Positions 36,717-48,552 of a stretch of DNA of 64,000 bases are shown here, piece after piece (positions within the stretch are counted from its first letter, which is position 1; the number at the start of each line of letters is the position of its first letter). The notes beneath the pieces are model-generated. The model was not told where the DNA came from, did no database searches, and saw only the letters and a list, made by a program, of their open reading frames with translations. The stretch lies in NCBI RefSeq assembly GCF_029168945.1, contig NC_083605.1:24813280-24877279 (forward strand), written 5' to 3'. The stretch comes from Cannabis sativa (Eukaryota > Streptophyta > Magnoliopsida > Rosales > Cannabaceae). Made by a program: the position numbers and the translations under genes.

Positions 36717-38194
36717 CTATTCTATCTTATGAGCTTCCACCATTGTTTCATATTCTTGCAAGTCTTATACAGTCGCCACCATTAGGGTGATCATAAACTA
36801 TATAAAAAAACTTACAAGATTACTTATCTTTCGAGATTAAACGGTGCTAACTTGCTAATGAACGTTCCTCCATTAAGGAGGATTACTCACTAAAACAATA
36901 GCTATGTAAAACCAACAATGGAGATCGAATATCCTTATAACAAAAAGGCTCATTATTTAATGAAGGGTTGTATTTTCTTCTAATATTTATTTTAATCCAT
37001 TTATTTTAAATATATATTTATTCAATTAAAATTTCCAATTTAGAATGAAAAATTCCAAATATAAATTTTAATTTAATATTTATAAATTATACTTAGATAG
37101 ATAAATAATGTGAATTATTTCCATCTTAGTAATAATTTCCATAAATATTTAGAAAATTATTCAATTTAAGTTGTTTCAAAATTAATTTAAATTAATTTAC
37201 AACTCAAATTTAATTTTCTATAAATATATATTGCATTTCGAAAATGCTTTAAAATAAAATAAAAATAAATCCTGGAAAATTACCTTAATTTTATGTTGGC
37301 CCAAAATTAATAAAAATTAATTTTCAACAAAAATATAATTTCCCTATTTAATTAAATATCTAAGAAAAATTTCAAATATTTAAGTATCATGATTAAAAAA
37401 TCAACTTAAATATTAATTTTCTATTTAATTAAATACACTAGAAAAATACTTCAAGCAAAACAGATAATATCTATCTAGACTTTCATAGACTAATTAATCT
37501 AATTTCTAATTATAATATATTTTAGTTCATTTATTTTAATTAACCATCAATTGAAAAAGTCACTGATTTAAGTTGGTCCAAAATTAAATAAATAATTTTC
37601 AACTTTAATCTATTTTTCAAATAAAATTCGAAATTTCTGCATCAAGGAAATGCAATTTCGAAATTTTGGGAAATGATTAATAAAATAAAATAAAATATAT
37701 TTTGAAAATTATTCAAACTTAAGTTATTCTGAAATAAGATTCCAAACTTAAAATAATTTTCAACTTTAATTAAATAACATGAAAATAACAATATTAAAGT
37801 ATCATGATGAAAATCAACTTAGATATTGAAATTTTCAATTTAATTAAATGTATTAAATTTAAGAAATAAATAATTAAGTAAAGAGGAAACTTAATTATTA
37901 ATTCTAGTTTAATACTAGGAAAATATTCTAAACTTAGATTGTACCAAAATTAATTAGGAAACAATTAATTTCACAATCTATGATATTTTCCTATTTAATA
38001 TTAGAAATAATAACTAGTACTAGAAATAACTGTCTAGAATATATCATTGACTAAGTGTTTTTCTAAAATTAACTTTAAAATATTACATGAAAAATAAATT
38101 TCATATATTTTAAAAGTTAATTATGTTGCTAATTCAATTTTAATTAGGTTAGACTAATATAATTAACCTAATACAATTATTTAAATAAGGCAAA

Positions 38195-38288
38195 TGGGCC
38201 TTCACAATTGGGGTAGTTCATGTGAGGGGGAGCTGGGTTCAGTATGTCGTACCCACTTCTATGGCCCCCAACTCTCACACAAGGCCCA
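38195..38288. other. Conserved 94-nt block with nested inverted repeats (copy in element B)
   Basis: Same arms as in element A: TGGGCCTT at 38195-38202 and AAGGCCCA at 38281-38288, with inner TGGGT/ACCCA and GTGAG/CTCAC arms kept. Lies about 1.5 kb inside the 5' LTR on the transcribed strand. Confidence 0.7.
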
Positions 38289-39341
38289 AAAGAGAGGAAT
38301 TTAACCTTTAAATAAACAATTGTTATTCATTGAATAAGCCCAAATCTAATTGGGCCTAAATAAATTTCCTTATGTCAAAATTTATTTTAGCAACCTAGAC
38401 CATTTACTTAGTAAAAACTTAAATGGGCTCCCTATATGTATCTAAGCCCAAAAGCAAACATATAGGCTCACACAGGTCAAATGATTTGGATGGACCCTAT
38501 CATGTTACTAGGTTTACACAGATGAAAGAAGTACAAAATTTTCCTGTTACAAATTATTTATAAGATCTATCGTCAATTGGACTATGATTAAAATCAGATC
38601 ATTGGATCATGATCTGTCAACAAGTTAATCATACCAATTAAGATCAGATAAATAATAGGTTTGTTAAAAAGTTTTGAATAAACAATATAAATAAACAAAC
38701 ATTGTCCATGTAACAGATGTGAAAACAAGATATTAATATAATTAAATTAGTATTCTTAAACTAACCAAATAAAGGAAACTAATTTTAAAATATCTAGGTT
38801 TATTTGAATCAAATTAAATATCTAATAAGATCAATGATTTGAAAGGAAAGAATCTTCAATATCACTTTCAGATCTTATAATTTAATAAAATAAACCAATT
38901 TTAAAATAGATTTGGTTAAATAATAATTACCATAATTATATGTCAAAATATCTCAAATTAAGCAATATTCAAATCTCTACAAAAATATCTATGTTATTTA
39001 AATATTTAAGATATGATTTATAAATTTCTAATAAGGAAAAAATGATATATATAGAAAAAAAATCATTTTTAAACTTATAATTTATAAATAATTAAATATT
39101 TAACAAAATAACAAATTTTTAAATTTGAAAACAAGTATATCTATAAAAATATCTATGTTAATTTCAAATTTATTAATTATTTAATTTGTCATATAAGATA
39201 ATTTTAATATAATATTTTAAATAAAAAGACAAAGTTATCTTTTAATTTAAAATATCTTAAATATCAAAATATCTAATCTTATAATTAAATAATAAATAAA
39301 TATTAAAGAAGTTAACAAATTTTTAAATCTGACCATAATAG

Positions 39342-39447
39342 GAAATATTTAAAATTGGAAACATTCCAAAATAGAAATATTTAAAATTGGAAAAATTTCA
39401 AATTGAAAATATTTAAAATTGGAAACATTTCAATTTAGAAATATTTA
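39342..39447. repeat. 32-bp tandem repeat, three copies plus partial
   Basis: GAAATATTTAAAATTGGAAA recurs at 39342, 39374 and about 39406, and a partial copy at 39438. Confidence 0.85.
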
Positions 39448-39822
39448 AGAAAGGAAAAATGAATTTTGGGAAACAATCCCATGAAAAAATTGGATTTTTG
39501 GGGAAAAAACCTCAAAAATTCGCAATTTGTGGGAACTGCCAGGAAAGGCTGCATGCAGCAACCATGATTTCCAATCTTCCAAAATTCATATCTTTCTCAA
39601 TTTTTATCGGAATCGAGTTCCGTAAAAACAAAAATTGCTCAATTTTTCACAAGGAATCCAAATAAAATATTTTCAAAAATTGAAAAAATATATTTCATGG
39701 AAAAATTTCGTACAACATTAACATTCATCACATAAGCACATAAACCAACATGAAACCATCCAAATCAACACAGAAACATGCAATCATCGTTTTAATTCAT
39801 ATTACATGAAAGTAAATCATTA

Positions 39823-39840
39823 CCATGGCTCTGGTGCCAG
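39823..39840 (-). other. Primer binding site (initiator Met tRNA) of element B
   Basis: On the - strand CTGGCACCAGAGCCATGG follows the LTR. It matches the initiator Met tRNA 3' end except for the bases after TGG. Confidence 0.78.
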
Positions 39841-39841
39841 T

Positions 39842-41757
39842 TGTTGGAAATTATTTTACCAGGATCTAGATTTACTAACAAGTATGTTGGATTAACAACC
39901 TAATATGAATTCTAAAACAATGAAAATAAACACATATAAAGTTAGAAAACCTTACAGTGGGTGCAGCGGAATAATATGACTCCTTCCGTTCAGATCTCTA
40001 GCCCTTGATTCCTTTACGTAGCGAGAGCATCACCAAGATCTGAACCTGGATCTTCTTTTCTCCTTCTTTGATGCAGAAATTCCATAGTCTTCCATACTAT
40101 GATTGAGATACCACTTGATGTGTGTGGGCACTACTCATCTCACAAGGATTTCGAAATTTTTCTCTCTTTTTCTCTCTTAATTTCGTGGCTTATCATGCAT
40201 ACAAGAGAAGAGACCAATGTTCCTTTATATAGGGAAAAGGGAGAGCACAACTTTCCAAATAAAACAGTTTCCTTAATTACTGTGTAATCAATTAACTGCC
40301 TTATTTAGTGTGATCCACCACTTTCCTATTATAGCTAGGCTTTGATTAGCAATTACATGGCAATTAAAAAATAAAAATAATAATTGGGAAACACAAAGGA
40401 GTGCTCGGCCATAGAGGGAATATGGGCCTCACTTGGATTTTGCAGTTTCCTCAATTTTATTTCTATTTCTCCAAAAATGCCATTTTTCAATTCTAATCAT
40501 TTAAATGCCAAAACTAATTATTTAATAACTAAAATAGATTATTAAATAATATTGTCATTTAAAATAATTATTAATTAGACATACAAAGTCTCTTAGTTAA
40601 TAATTAAACCTAGAAACACTTTTCTTTACGATTTCATCCTTAAACTGTGAGAATTCATAAAGTAGACATAGTCTAACTTTTAGAATTATAATTGATTAAT
40701 TAAAATCAATTAACTGAGTCTTACAAGCAGTATGGCCTCAACTAGTATGGGGACCATGGGTCTATATAACCGAGCTTCCAATAAGTCGAACCGAATTTAC
40801 CAAGTAAATTCCCTAACTTATTAATTCCTCATTGAATCCACACTTAGAACTTGGAATTGCACTCTCAGTCATATAGAAACGCTCTATATGTTCCACGATA
40901 TAGACACGTCATTAGTTATCCATTGTTATAACCCTAATGTGATCAATGATCCTCTATATAGATGATTTACACTGTACAGGGATTAAATTACCGTAACACC
41001 CTACAATGTATTTTATCCTTAAAACACTTAACCCTGTATAAATGATATTTCACCTAAGTAAAATGAGATCTCCACCATTTATCTTCGTTTGGTTAAGCTC
41101 GAAGGAAATCATCCTTTACTTCTATTTGCCAAATAGAAGCTATAGATTCCATATTTATGTTAGCGCTCCCCCACTCAATTGCATTACCGTGTTCCCAAAA
41201 TGTACGTATCACCCTGATACAAAACTGGGCTTAACTAACAAATCAAAGAACACGAGTAACACTCTTGAAATTGAGCCTAACCATATCAGGATTTCGATCA
41301 TGTGATCTAGGATCAACAGTTGATATTGAATTGAATAGATATTTACGGTAAGTTTCAAAATCTAATTCAAAGTTCAATATCGGTCCATTCCAATGCATAC
41401 TCCATGCATCCGATACTGGTAAACTTTGCCAATGTCCTGGAAATGACATAACACTTTTCCAAAGTGTAAGAATACCTATCGCTGATTATACCATGTCAGT
41501 CTAAATCCAGTGTTCTGACAAATCAGGGAATCAACTTTTGAACATATAATAAAGATTATATTCCACTGTGCTGACAACACTATAATCTTTAACCAACTCA
41601 TATGTTCTGGACTTAAAAAGAATTCATACATTATATACACATATAATCATGAAATAAATCATGTGAACCATGCAACATAAAATGTTATTTCTGATCTTTA
41701 TTAATAAGTAAATCTGATTATATGAAATGAGTTTTATTTAGGGCATAAAACCCAACA
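39842..41757 (-). repeat. 5' LTR of element B (1916 bp)
   Basis: Near-identical to 31949-33863. Ends TG...CA on both sides; GGAAC duplication follows at 41758. Confidence 0.95.
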
Positions 41758-43140
41758 GGAACTCACTCTATCACTCAAGGTATAAAATTATGATGAAGAA
41801 GGAAGAGAGAGGTGGTTTGAATATAGAAGGAATAGATGGCTCAATTTTCCTGAAGGCAAGAAATTTCATCATCTTTTAAGTGTGAGCCATCACTATCTAT
41901 TTATAGGCAACCACCAAGGTTTAGGTTAGGATTTATTAGGCATTAAAATAATGAAAATATTAAGTGGAAAATACTCATCAAGTGGCCGGCCATAGTTAGT
42001 GGGCCCCACTTGGAAATTTTCCACTTTTGACAAATTTTCCTTCTTTTCTCAAAAATGTTATTTTTCCAATTCTAACCATTTAAATGCCAAAACTAATTAT
42101 TTAATAATTAAAATTAATTATCGAATAAAATTTTCATTTAATATAATTAATAAATAAGACCTAGAATCTCTTTTCTTCACAACTAAGCCCTTACTTAGTG
42201 AAAATTCATAAACTAGACATAGTCTAATTTTAGAATTATAATTGATTAATTAAAATCAATTGTCTGAGTCTTACAAGCAGTATGGTCTCAACTAGTATGG
42301 GGACCATGGGCTTATACAACCGAGCTTCCAATAAGCCGAACTAGAATTTACCGAGTAAATTCCCTAACTTATTAATTCCTTATTGCATCCACTCATAGAA
42401 CTTGGAATTGCACTCTAAGTCATATAGAACACTCTATATGTTCCACGATATAGATACGCTATAAACATTTAACCATCGTTCTAATCTCATTAATTAAAGA
42501 TCCTCTATAGATGATTTACACCGAGTAGGGATAAATTTACCGTTTCACTCCTCAATGTATTTTACCCTTAAAAAACTTAGCTTCCTGTAAATGATATTTC
42601 AGTGAACTGAAATATAATCATTGAAACTAGAGCTCTTCCATTTACCTTTATTAAGCCAAGCTCGAAGTAAATCATCGTTTCACTTCTATGTCCTGATAGA
42701 AGTTATAGATTCCATATCTATGTTTAGCGCTCCCACTCAATCATACTACCATGTTCCCAAAATGTACGTATCACCCGACCAGAAAGTAGGCTTAACTAAC
42801 AAATCAAAGAACATGAATAGCACTCCTGAGATTGAACCTAAGCATGTCAGGATTAAGATCTTTTGATCTAAGATCAACCAGTGATATTGACTTAGAAAGA
42901 TACAACGGTAAGATTATAATATCTTAACCAAGATCAATATCGGTCCCACTCCAATGTATACTCCATACATTCGAAACTAGCATACTTTGCCAATGTTCTG
43001 GAAAGAACATAACACTTATGCAAAGTGTAAGTACACTTCATCGGGAATTATCACATCAGTGTAAATCCAGTGCACTGATGAATCAGGGAATTTATCTTTT
43101 GAAGCATATAACATCATTATGGGTAATCATACCATTTCCA
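41758..43140 (-). repeat. Older LTR of the gene-poor copia superfamily, right piece
   Basis: Continues the LTR interrupted at 31948. It aligns along its length with the other LTRs (for example CAACCGAGCTTCCAATAAG and AATGTACGTATCACC) but stops near 43140, before the terminal GGGCATAAAACCCAACA, so its last 600 bases are lost. Confidence 0.82.
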
Positions 43141-43305
43141 ATATAGCATTCGATAAGAGAGAAATTGATCCAAAAAATCAAGGATGTATTCACCTATAAG
43201 GAACTCATTCTCGAAAGGAAATAAAGGGTCCTCTGAGCCATCATCACTGCCTTAAACAGACCATCATCTTGTTTCAAAGCCAGCAAACTGTCTCATTTAT
43301 TGGAC

Positions 43306-45060
43306 TTTTTTTTTTTTTTTTAATTTATGGGGACGAGCAATTTCTTAGAATTTCATATCTTCCATGGCAGATATCAGGGGGAGGTTATTCAGCTCTACTA
43401 TCGTAGGAGAATTAGTGGGACCTCTTCTCTTTTTACTCATTTCACCCAAAGCCAGATCAGTGCAAGCCACTGGCGGGGTGTCATTCCTAATTCCTTTAAA
43501 ATAATTGGATCAGTCCGAGAATCCTTAGAAATAACACTTTATTCGGCAAAAACATCCATAACCCGACCCCCATCTAGACCCACTGAGGAAGGATTTAGAT
43601 TATTGCACTGGAACTGGAGAATATTTTTCAGGGGGATTCGGCCTCTTACATTTGGCCCCACTAACACAAATTTCAGAATCTTTTGAGCCTCCGAAGATGG
43701 GTATTTTAGGAATTCCTTTTGGTCCCGTCATTCTCAAACCACCATACTTTTTACCTTTATTGGGTCTGGGTTATTTATCATAAGAGAGAGAGAGGCTCCA
43801 ACCGTAATAAGAGAGATTGAGGGATTTTGGGTGCCCTTGGATTGGTTAAGATCCCCAAGATCACTAGATAAAACATTGAAAGGTTGAATACTGGGCTGGT
43901 CCAAGCCATCATGAGTATGGATAGTAAGTTGAGCTTGCCCAGCATTAAGAGTGTTGAAAGATTTGTCAGCTCCATGAACAACGCATCCCGCTTGTTTAAT
44001 CGTCGTCACCTTCAAACTACCACCCAAATTACGACTTTGTTGAGACTAGGCATTAGGAACAATCTCACTCTCCATCTCAATACACTCTTGGTAGCCCTCT
44101 ACTGTCAAGACAACAAAACCATTCTTCGAACGAGAACTAAATTTTAACCAAGGCCCATATGGAGGAACACGTCGACCATCATTGAGGGTCAACATCCTTT
44201 TTTTGGTCGAAAACATCTCCTCCATGTGACCAATCACCCCACACTTATACACAGAACATAGGGAGTCATTCATATTTGAAATAGCTCCATACTTTTTTAC
44301 CATCTTCTTCCTCAAGATCCACCCCTGCCATAAGCAGTTTAGCCAAGTTCAAACTAACCTAAAACCTCATGAAGTTACTTTTGTTCTCCTAATTAAAACG
44401 AACCTTAATCATTGATGAACTTCCCCACTCTATTAGCCACCTTTTTCACGTTTTCATCAGAGAAATATCTGTACAGAACACAGAGCCCTGACCCAGGTTC
44501 TCACAAGTTGAAGGTCCACATAGGACCATTTACCATCATCCGACATCATCGTTAGTAAGAGAAAACCTCCATAGGGCAACCACGGACCCATCCCAATAAT
44601 TTTCAAGGCATCAGCCTCCTTGGCAAAGCAGAATATGTAAGTTTCAGGACAAATCTTCTGGATACACCACCCAGGGTTGACATTCCACATGTCAGAGAGA
44701 ATGGAACAAAGCCAACCATTACTTATCTTAAGTTTCACAAAAAACTTCCCCACCAATGATCTCCCAATGAGATCCTTTGCATCTGCATCATCAGGAATGA
44801 GGTCTAACGAGACATATTCGACCTCCACATTTTCCACCAGGTTAACCATTTCATCTAACACCACCTATGGGAGATTATTAGACATCCCAGCTTCCATACC
44901 AAAAAACGACAAGCCAAAAAAGAGATACGAAAGGAGGAAATCCAAAACCCAAGAAAACAAAGTAGAAGGATACAAGACAATAACTAGAACAGGGTAAGAG
45001 CACACACAAGATGATCTATCAACAAGAAAGAACTTTTGGGTTGCGAAATAGCGTAAATGA
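43306..45060 (-). mobile_element. LINE (L1-type) fragment with poly(A)
   Basis: Read on the - strand, an ORF1-like gene (44864-43734) is followed by non-coding sequence that ends in A16 (T-run at 43306-43321 on +). No ORF2 (endonuclease or RT) is present, so the copy is internally deleted. No target duplication was confirmed. Confidence 0.62.
43734..44864 (-). pseudogene. LINE ORF1-like protein (DUF4283 plus CCHC knuckle), broken
   Basis: From ATG 44864 the frame gives the DUF4283 pattern of plant LINE ORF1: GKFFVKLKISNGWLCSILS, then FCFAKEADALKIIGMGPWLP and WSYVDLQLVRTWVRAL. The frame stops near 44457. Further on (44315-44046) a damaged zinc knuckle KCGVIGHMEEMF, missing its last Cys, and the following YGPWLKF are typical of the zf-CCHC_4 part of the same protein. 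A last segment lies at 44027-43734. ORF1 binds the LINE RNA; this copy cannot encode it. Confidence 0.72.
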
Positions 45061-45094
45061 CAACCCAAAACCCTAATAGGGTTTAAAAAACTAA

Positions 45095-45476
45095 GGGTGT
45101 GATTGGTTTAGGATTTGAAAACTGTTTTATGTTTTTGAAAATTAAAATGGTGGGGTCGAATTCTTGATTGGTTGAGTGTTTTCAAAAATAAAATTTGAAT
45201 AGTATTTTGAGTTTTAGGCTAAAAAATAAAAATACTATTTTTATGTTTTTTATGTTTTCAAATCATGGAATTTAAAAATTCTCCAATTATTTTCTTACGT
45301 TTTTATTTTGAAATTCTCAACCAATGAGAGTTCAAATTTTAAAACTCAAAAACATTAAATGATACTACAACCAATTACATATTTAGAAACAATTTTTTAC
45401 TTACAAAATTAAAATTTTTGTTCCCAAAACACATTTTTAAAAAACACAATTTTTGAATGACAATCCAATCAAACCC
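45095..45476. mobile_element. Tourist/Harbinger-like MITE 2 (382 bp, TSD TAA)
   Basis: Left end GGGTGTGATTGG and right end, reverse-complemented, GGGTTTGATTGG; TAA at 45092-45094 and 45477-45479. Interior AT-rich, non-coding. Different family from MITE 1 by sequence. Confidence 0.85.
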
Positions 45477-45479
45477 TAA

Positions 45480-45989
45480 GTTTTTCCCAGACAAAAGGTA
45501 TCGTGACCTCGTGACCTCGCCGTACAAAAGCATATTCTTGTTGTTCCGTACCTCCAAAGGGGAGGTGCACCACCATAATCAGAGTCTGGAATGTACCATT
45601 CCACTACTCGTAGGGAGAGAGAAAATTACGGAGATATTAAAATTTCATATCAAATTTGTTTTTTAATATTAGACAAAAAAAAAAAAAATGAAAGAAAATA
45701 AGAGCGCCGAAGAGTTTTGTTTGCAAGTTGCAAATGTACGGGACATGTCACATAAGAACAAGTATTCATGGACACAATTTGTTGTTACCACTGTAAATTG
45801 CTGCTTTATAAATCTTACAGAAAAACATGAACACGGGGTCCATATGTTATTATTATCAAAGCTTAATTCTCAGATTCAACAAACATGTCAAGCCTCCAAA
45901 CAAGTTCACAGTGCTTTATAAACAACAAAAAAAACTATTAGTTATTACAAAAGTAAAAAAAAAAAACTGCAGCCACGGAAGCCCAATTT
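45480..45989. other. Intergenic and 3' UTR of the RETICULATA-RELATED gene
   Basis: No gene seen. The part nearest 45990 should be the 3' UTR of the minus-strand gene. Confidence 0.4.
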
Positions 45990-47060
45990 TTACTTGTTCA
46001 AAGTCGACTGATTAATGCTCTGCAAGCCCTCACTCTCTTCCACCAATTTTTCCTTCTCAGCCGCAGATCCAATCTCTTTGCTCGCCGGTTTCTCACCCTC
46101 AACGCTTTGAGATCCCGTTGCCCTCGCCAAAACGACAAACGACATTCCACCCAGGACATTGTTCAAGCACCTCAGGACCACCACCGATGACTTGAACAGC
46201 AGTGGAGGAAGCCCTTTGTCCAGCACAAACTCTATTCCGTTCAGGGTTTGGTACCTTAGATTGCTGCTGACGCCCATGTGGATCGCCCAGGTCATGGCGT
46301 TCAGTAAAGTCGGCGGCGCCTTGTTCGGTGTCTCGAAAGTCGGATCCATAGCTTTCCTCATTTTCATCAGACCATTTGATATGGCAGTTCCGACGAGACC
46401 TGCGGCAAATCCGACCGTAGCAAACACGGTTCCTTTGTAGACGAAGGTTCCTAGCCGGTTCACCAAGCTGTAAGCCCCCGGTTCGAACATGTGGCTACTT
46501 GGGCAATTGGCGAAAATGGCAGGAAGACTAGACGAGGAAGATCCCAGGGTTGGAGCTAGGAGATACATGAGAGTGAAATTAAGAATCGAACCGACGACGA
46601 GGGTCGAGAATACGAAATCTAGCTCGTTGAGACCAAAATTTGGGCGGGAAGCCATGTCGCCGAGGACGCACGAGCTGACGCCCACAACTTCCTCCATTAA
46701 AACCTTGAAAGGGAATTGTGGATCGGCAGCAACTCTCGATCTCCACCCGTTCAGGAAAAGCCCTATTGGACCAAATGACGACGATTTGTCTTCGTGGGCA
46801 CCATCGCCCCCACTCCATCTTCCACTATCTCCCCCACCACCGGAACTGCCATGTCCAACTCCGCTACCGCCATTTCCTCCAGCGAATGAAATCTCAAGCT
46901 TTTCGTGCGATAGAGTCTGAAGAAGCGGTCGAGAATCGGAAGAAGTGATCGGGAAAGATACTGAAGTCGGAGTAGTATTGGAGATGCGAAGGTGGTCGGA
47001 ACCGTTGCGATGGTGATTCGATAGAGGAGAATAGCGAAGGAGATGGGCAGTAGCCGCCAT
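45990..47060 (-). CDS. RER3: Protein RETICULATA-RELATED (DUF3411), chloroplast envelope type
   Basis: Single exon, 356 residues, ATG 47060, stop 45990-45992. Residues 1-60 are Ser/Thr-rich and basic like a chloroplast transit peptide; 61-86 are Gly-rich. The DUF3411 domain starts at FGPIGLFLNGWRSRVAADP (96-114) and continues with GDMASRPNFGLNELDFVFS (134-152). Hydrophobic segments lie about 147-170, 207-229 and 290-311, as expected for an inner-envelope protein. The C-terminus is Lys/Glu-rich. RETICULATA proteins affect leaf mesophyll development and chloroplast metabolism; the molecular activity is not known. The family assignment is strong; the symbol rests on similarity plus the neighbouring ZIP gene, because Arabidopsis RER3 and the ZIP gene At3g08650 are adjacent as I remember. 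Confidence 0.88.
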   Translation of the reverse strand: MAATAHLLRYSPLSNHHRNGSDHLRISNTTPTSVSFPITSSDSRPLLQTLSHEKLEISFAGGNGGSGVGHGSSGGGGDSGRWSGGDGAHEDKSSSFGPIGLFLNGWRSRVAADPQFPFKVLMEEVVGVSSCVLGDMASRPNFGLNELDFVFSTLVVGSILNFTLMYLLAPTLGSSSSSLPAIFANCPSSHMFEPGAYSLVNRLGTFVYKGTVFATVGFAAGLVGTAISNGLMKMRKAMDPTFETPNKAPPTLLNAMTWAIHMGVSSNLRYQTLNGIEFVLDKGLPPLLFKSSVVVLRCLNNVLGGMSFVVLARATGSQSVEGEKPASKEIGSAAEKEKLVEESEGLQSINQSTLNK

Positions 47061-47494
47061 GGTTTTCTTGCAAAGCTTCTCTGTTTTTTTTATTTTCTTT
47101 ATTATTTATGTATACGAGAATTGTTAGGTGAGTATCAGAGCAGCGGCAAAAAGGTATCTAAAAGTAACCCTAATAATCGTTAATTAGTTTATTAATAAAA
47201 ACTCTGTTGTGCATATTTTTGTTAAAAAGAAAAAAAAAAGATTGAGAAAGTGGGATGACAAGTGGCATGTGAATTTGGACAGAATTGTGGGAGAGGTGGT
47301 AGTAAATAAATGGTGACCAGTGACCAGCAAATCACTAGCATGTTTGGAGTCTTGAATAAGAGGTTTGGATTCGACTGTTTTATTCTATATTATGTTTGGT
47401 GTATTTCTTTTTTTTTTTTTTGGATTTGGAAGAATTAGATAGTATAATCCAATTAATTAAATTAGTCCCATAAGGATGGATGGATTATATTAAC
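47061..47494 (-). promoter_or_regulatory. Upstream region of the RETICULATA-RELATED gene
   Basis: Between the start codon and the solo LTR there are about 430 bases that must hold the promoter. No clear TATA element chosen. The inserted LTR at 47495 now forms the upstream border. Confidence 0.4.
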
Positions 47495-48075
47495 TGTAAG
47501 TGAGAAAAATAATCTTGCGGTAAAATATAATTTTAAAGTGATAAAAAAAAAATTGATGTTGTGATGTGATAGGTCTGTAAAAAAAACACCTCGTTTCATT
47601 TAAAGGGAAACATGGCAGAATACGGAAGGTAAATGAAAGTAGAGCTCAAAAAAGAAAGAATCTAAAGCAGAACTCAAAAAAGAAAAGAACGATACTTAAA
47701 TAGGAGCTTTGAAAGCGAGAAACAAGAAAGCGCACAAAGGAACATAAGAGAATCAATCCATGTGGACTAATTAGAACAGGCGGAAAGAGAAAAAGTTAAC
47801 AATCCTTCACGCCTATAAATAGGAATCTCCCTCATTCGAAAAAGGAGACGAATTCTTGCTCACGTCAGACTAGTCAAAACTTTGTCAGAGTACATTCGCA
47901 AGAACACTTTGAGGCTTTGAGCACGAGGAGCAAAAGACCCAAACAAAATTAAGTGAATTGAGTGAGAAATTGTGCAAATTGACAGAAATTGTATTTTTAT
48001 TACACTGAAAACTTAAGTGTAAAGAATTTACAGTCATAATACAATTTGTTCTTGTGTCAATTTTTGCTATCAACA
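47495..48075 (+). mobile_element. Solo LTR (581 bp, TSD TTAAC)
   Basis: Starts TGTAAGTGAG, ends GCTATCAACA, flanked by TTAAC at 47490-47494 and 48076-48080. A TATA box CCTATAAATAGG lies at about 47812, giving + orientation. No internal sequence follows. Family not identified. Confidence 0.88.
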
Positions 48076-48080
48076 TTAAC

Positions 48081-48552
48081 CCATCAAAAGAATGAGTTAA
48101 AATAGTTCCATTTTTTTTTTTAATTTTCTAATATGTATATACTAGATGGATATTTTGTATTATTTGAGGTTATTAATACATACTAGATGAATATTATATT
48201 TTTTAATATGATTAGTTTTATTTGAGGTTATATTTTCTTTTACAATTATCATATGTACATTTACGATATATAGTATTTAATTGTGATTGATAATCTTACA
48301 AAGTATATAATAATTTGAAAAAGATACTTTTAAGTGATATGTTGTATAAAGGGTTAACGAATAAAAGATAAATTCAAAATGGCAGTAAATTATATTAAAA
48401 GTAATAATATGGGTATGAAATTGTAAATAAAATAATGTATAAAATGTTGATGTTAAAATTTTTCATCACTTATGCAATAACAACATTTAATTCTATAAAT
48501 AAACATATTACATAAAATTAAAGTGTATAACTATAAATTTAAAGAAAATTTT
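48081..48552. other. AT-rich intergenic sequence
   Basis: No coding sequence. The phrase ATACTAGATG-ATATT recurs at about 48140 and 48180; nothing else recognised. Confidence 0.4.

Larger units (their letters stand above)
33881..39822 (-). other. Interior of element B, no intact genes
   Basis: About 6 kb of AT-rich sequence. No reading frame over about 70 codons is convincing on either strand and no gag or pol motif was recognised. It contains a repeated GTCCCGTTTAGGCGAGAGTC motif, the conserved 94-nt block, and a 32-bp tandem repeat. From 37129 rightwards it is collinear with element A (9947-12939). Confidence 0.75.
31949..41757 (-). mobile_element. Complete gene-poor copia-type element B (9.8 kb, TSD GGAAC)
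   Basis: Two nearly identical LTRs (31949-33863 and 39842-41757) in the same orientation, PBS at the right LTR, PPT at the left LTR, and identical GGAAC at 31944-31948 and 41758-41762. PBS and PPT positions show the element runs on the - strand. Counting visible differences, the LTRs differ at roughly 15 positions in 1.9 kb, so insertion is recent. The 6-kb interior has no long ORF, so movement must rely on proteins from another element. Confidence 0.95.

Noticed and set aside
46489..46920. + strand open frame opposite the RETICULATA-RELATED gene
   Set aside because: Overlaps the conserved DUF3411 coding frame on the - strand; composition shadow.
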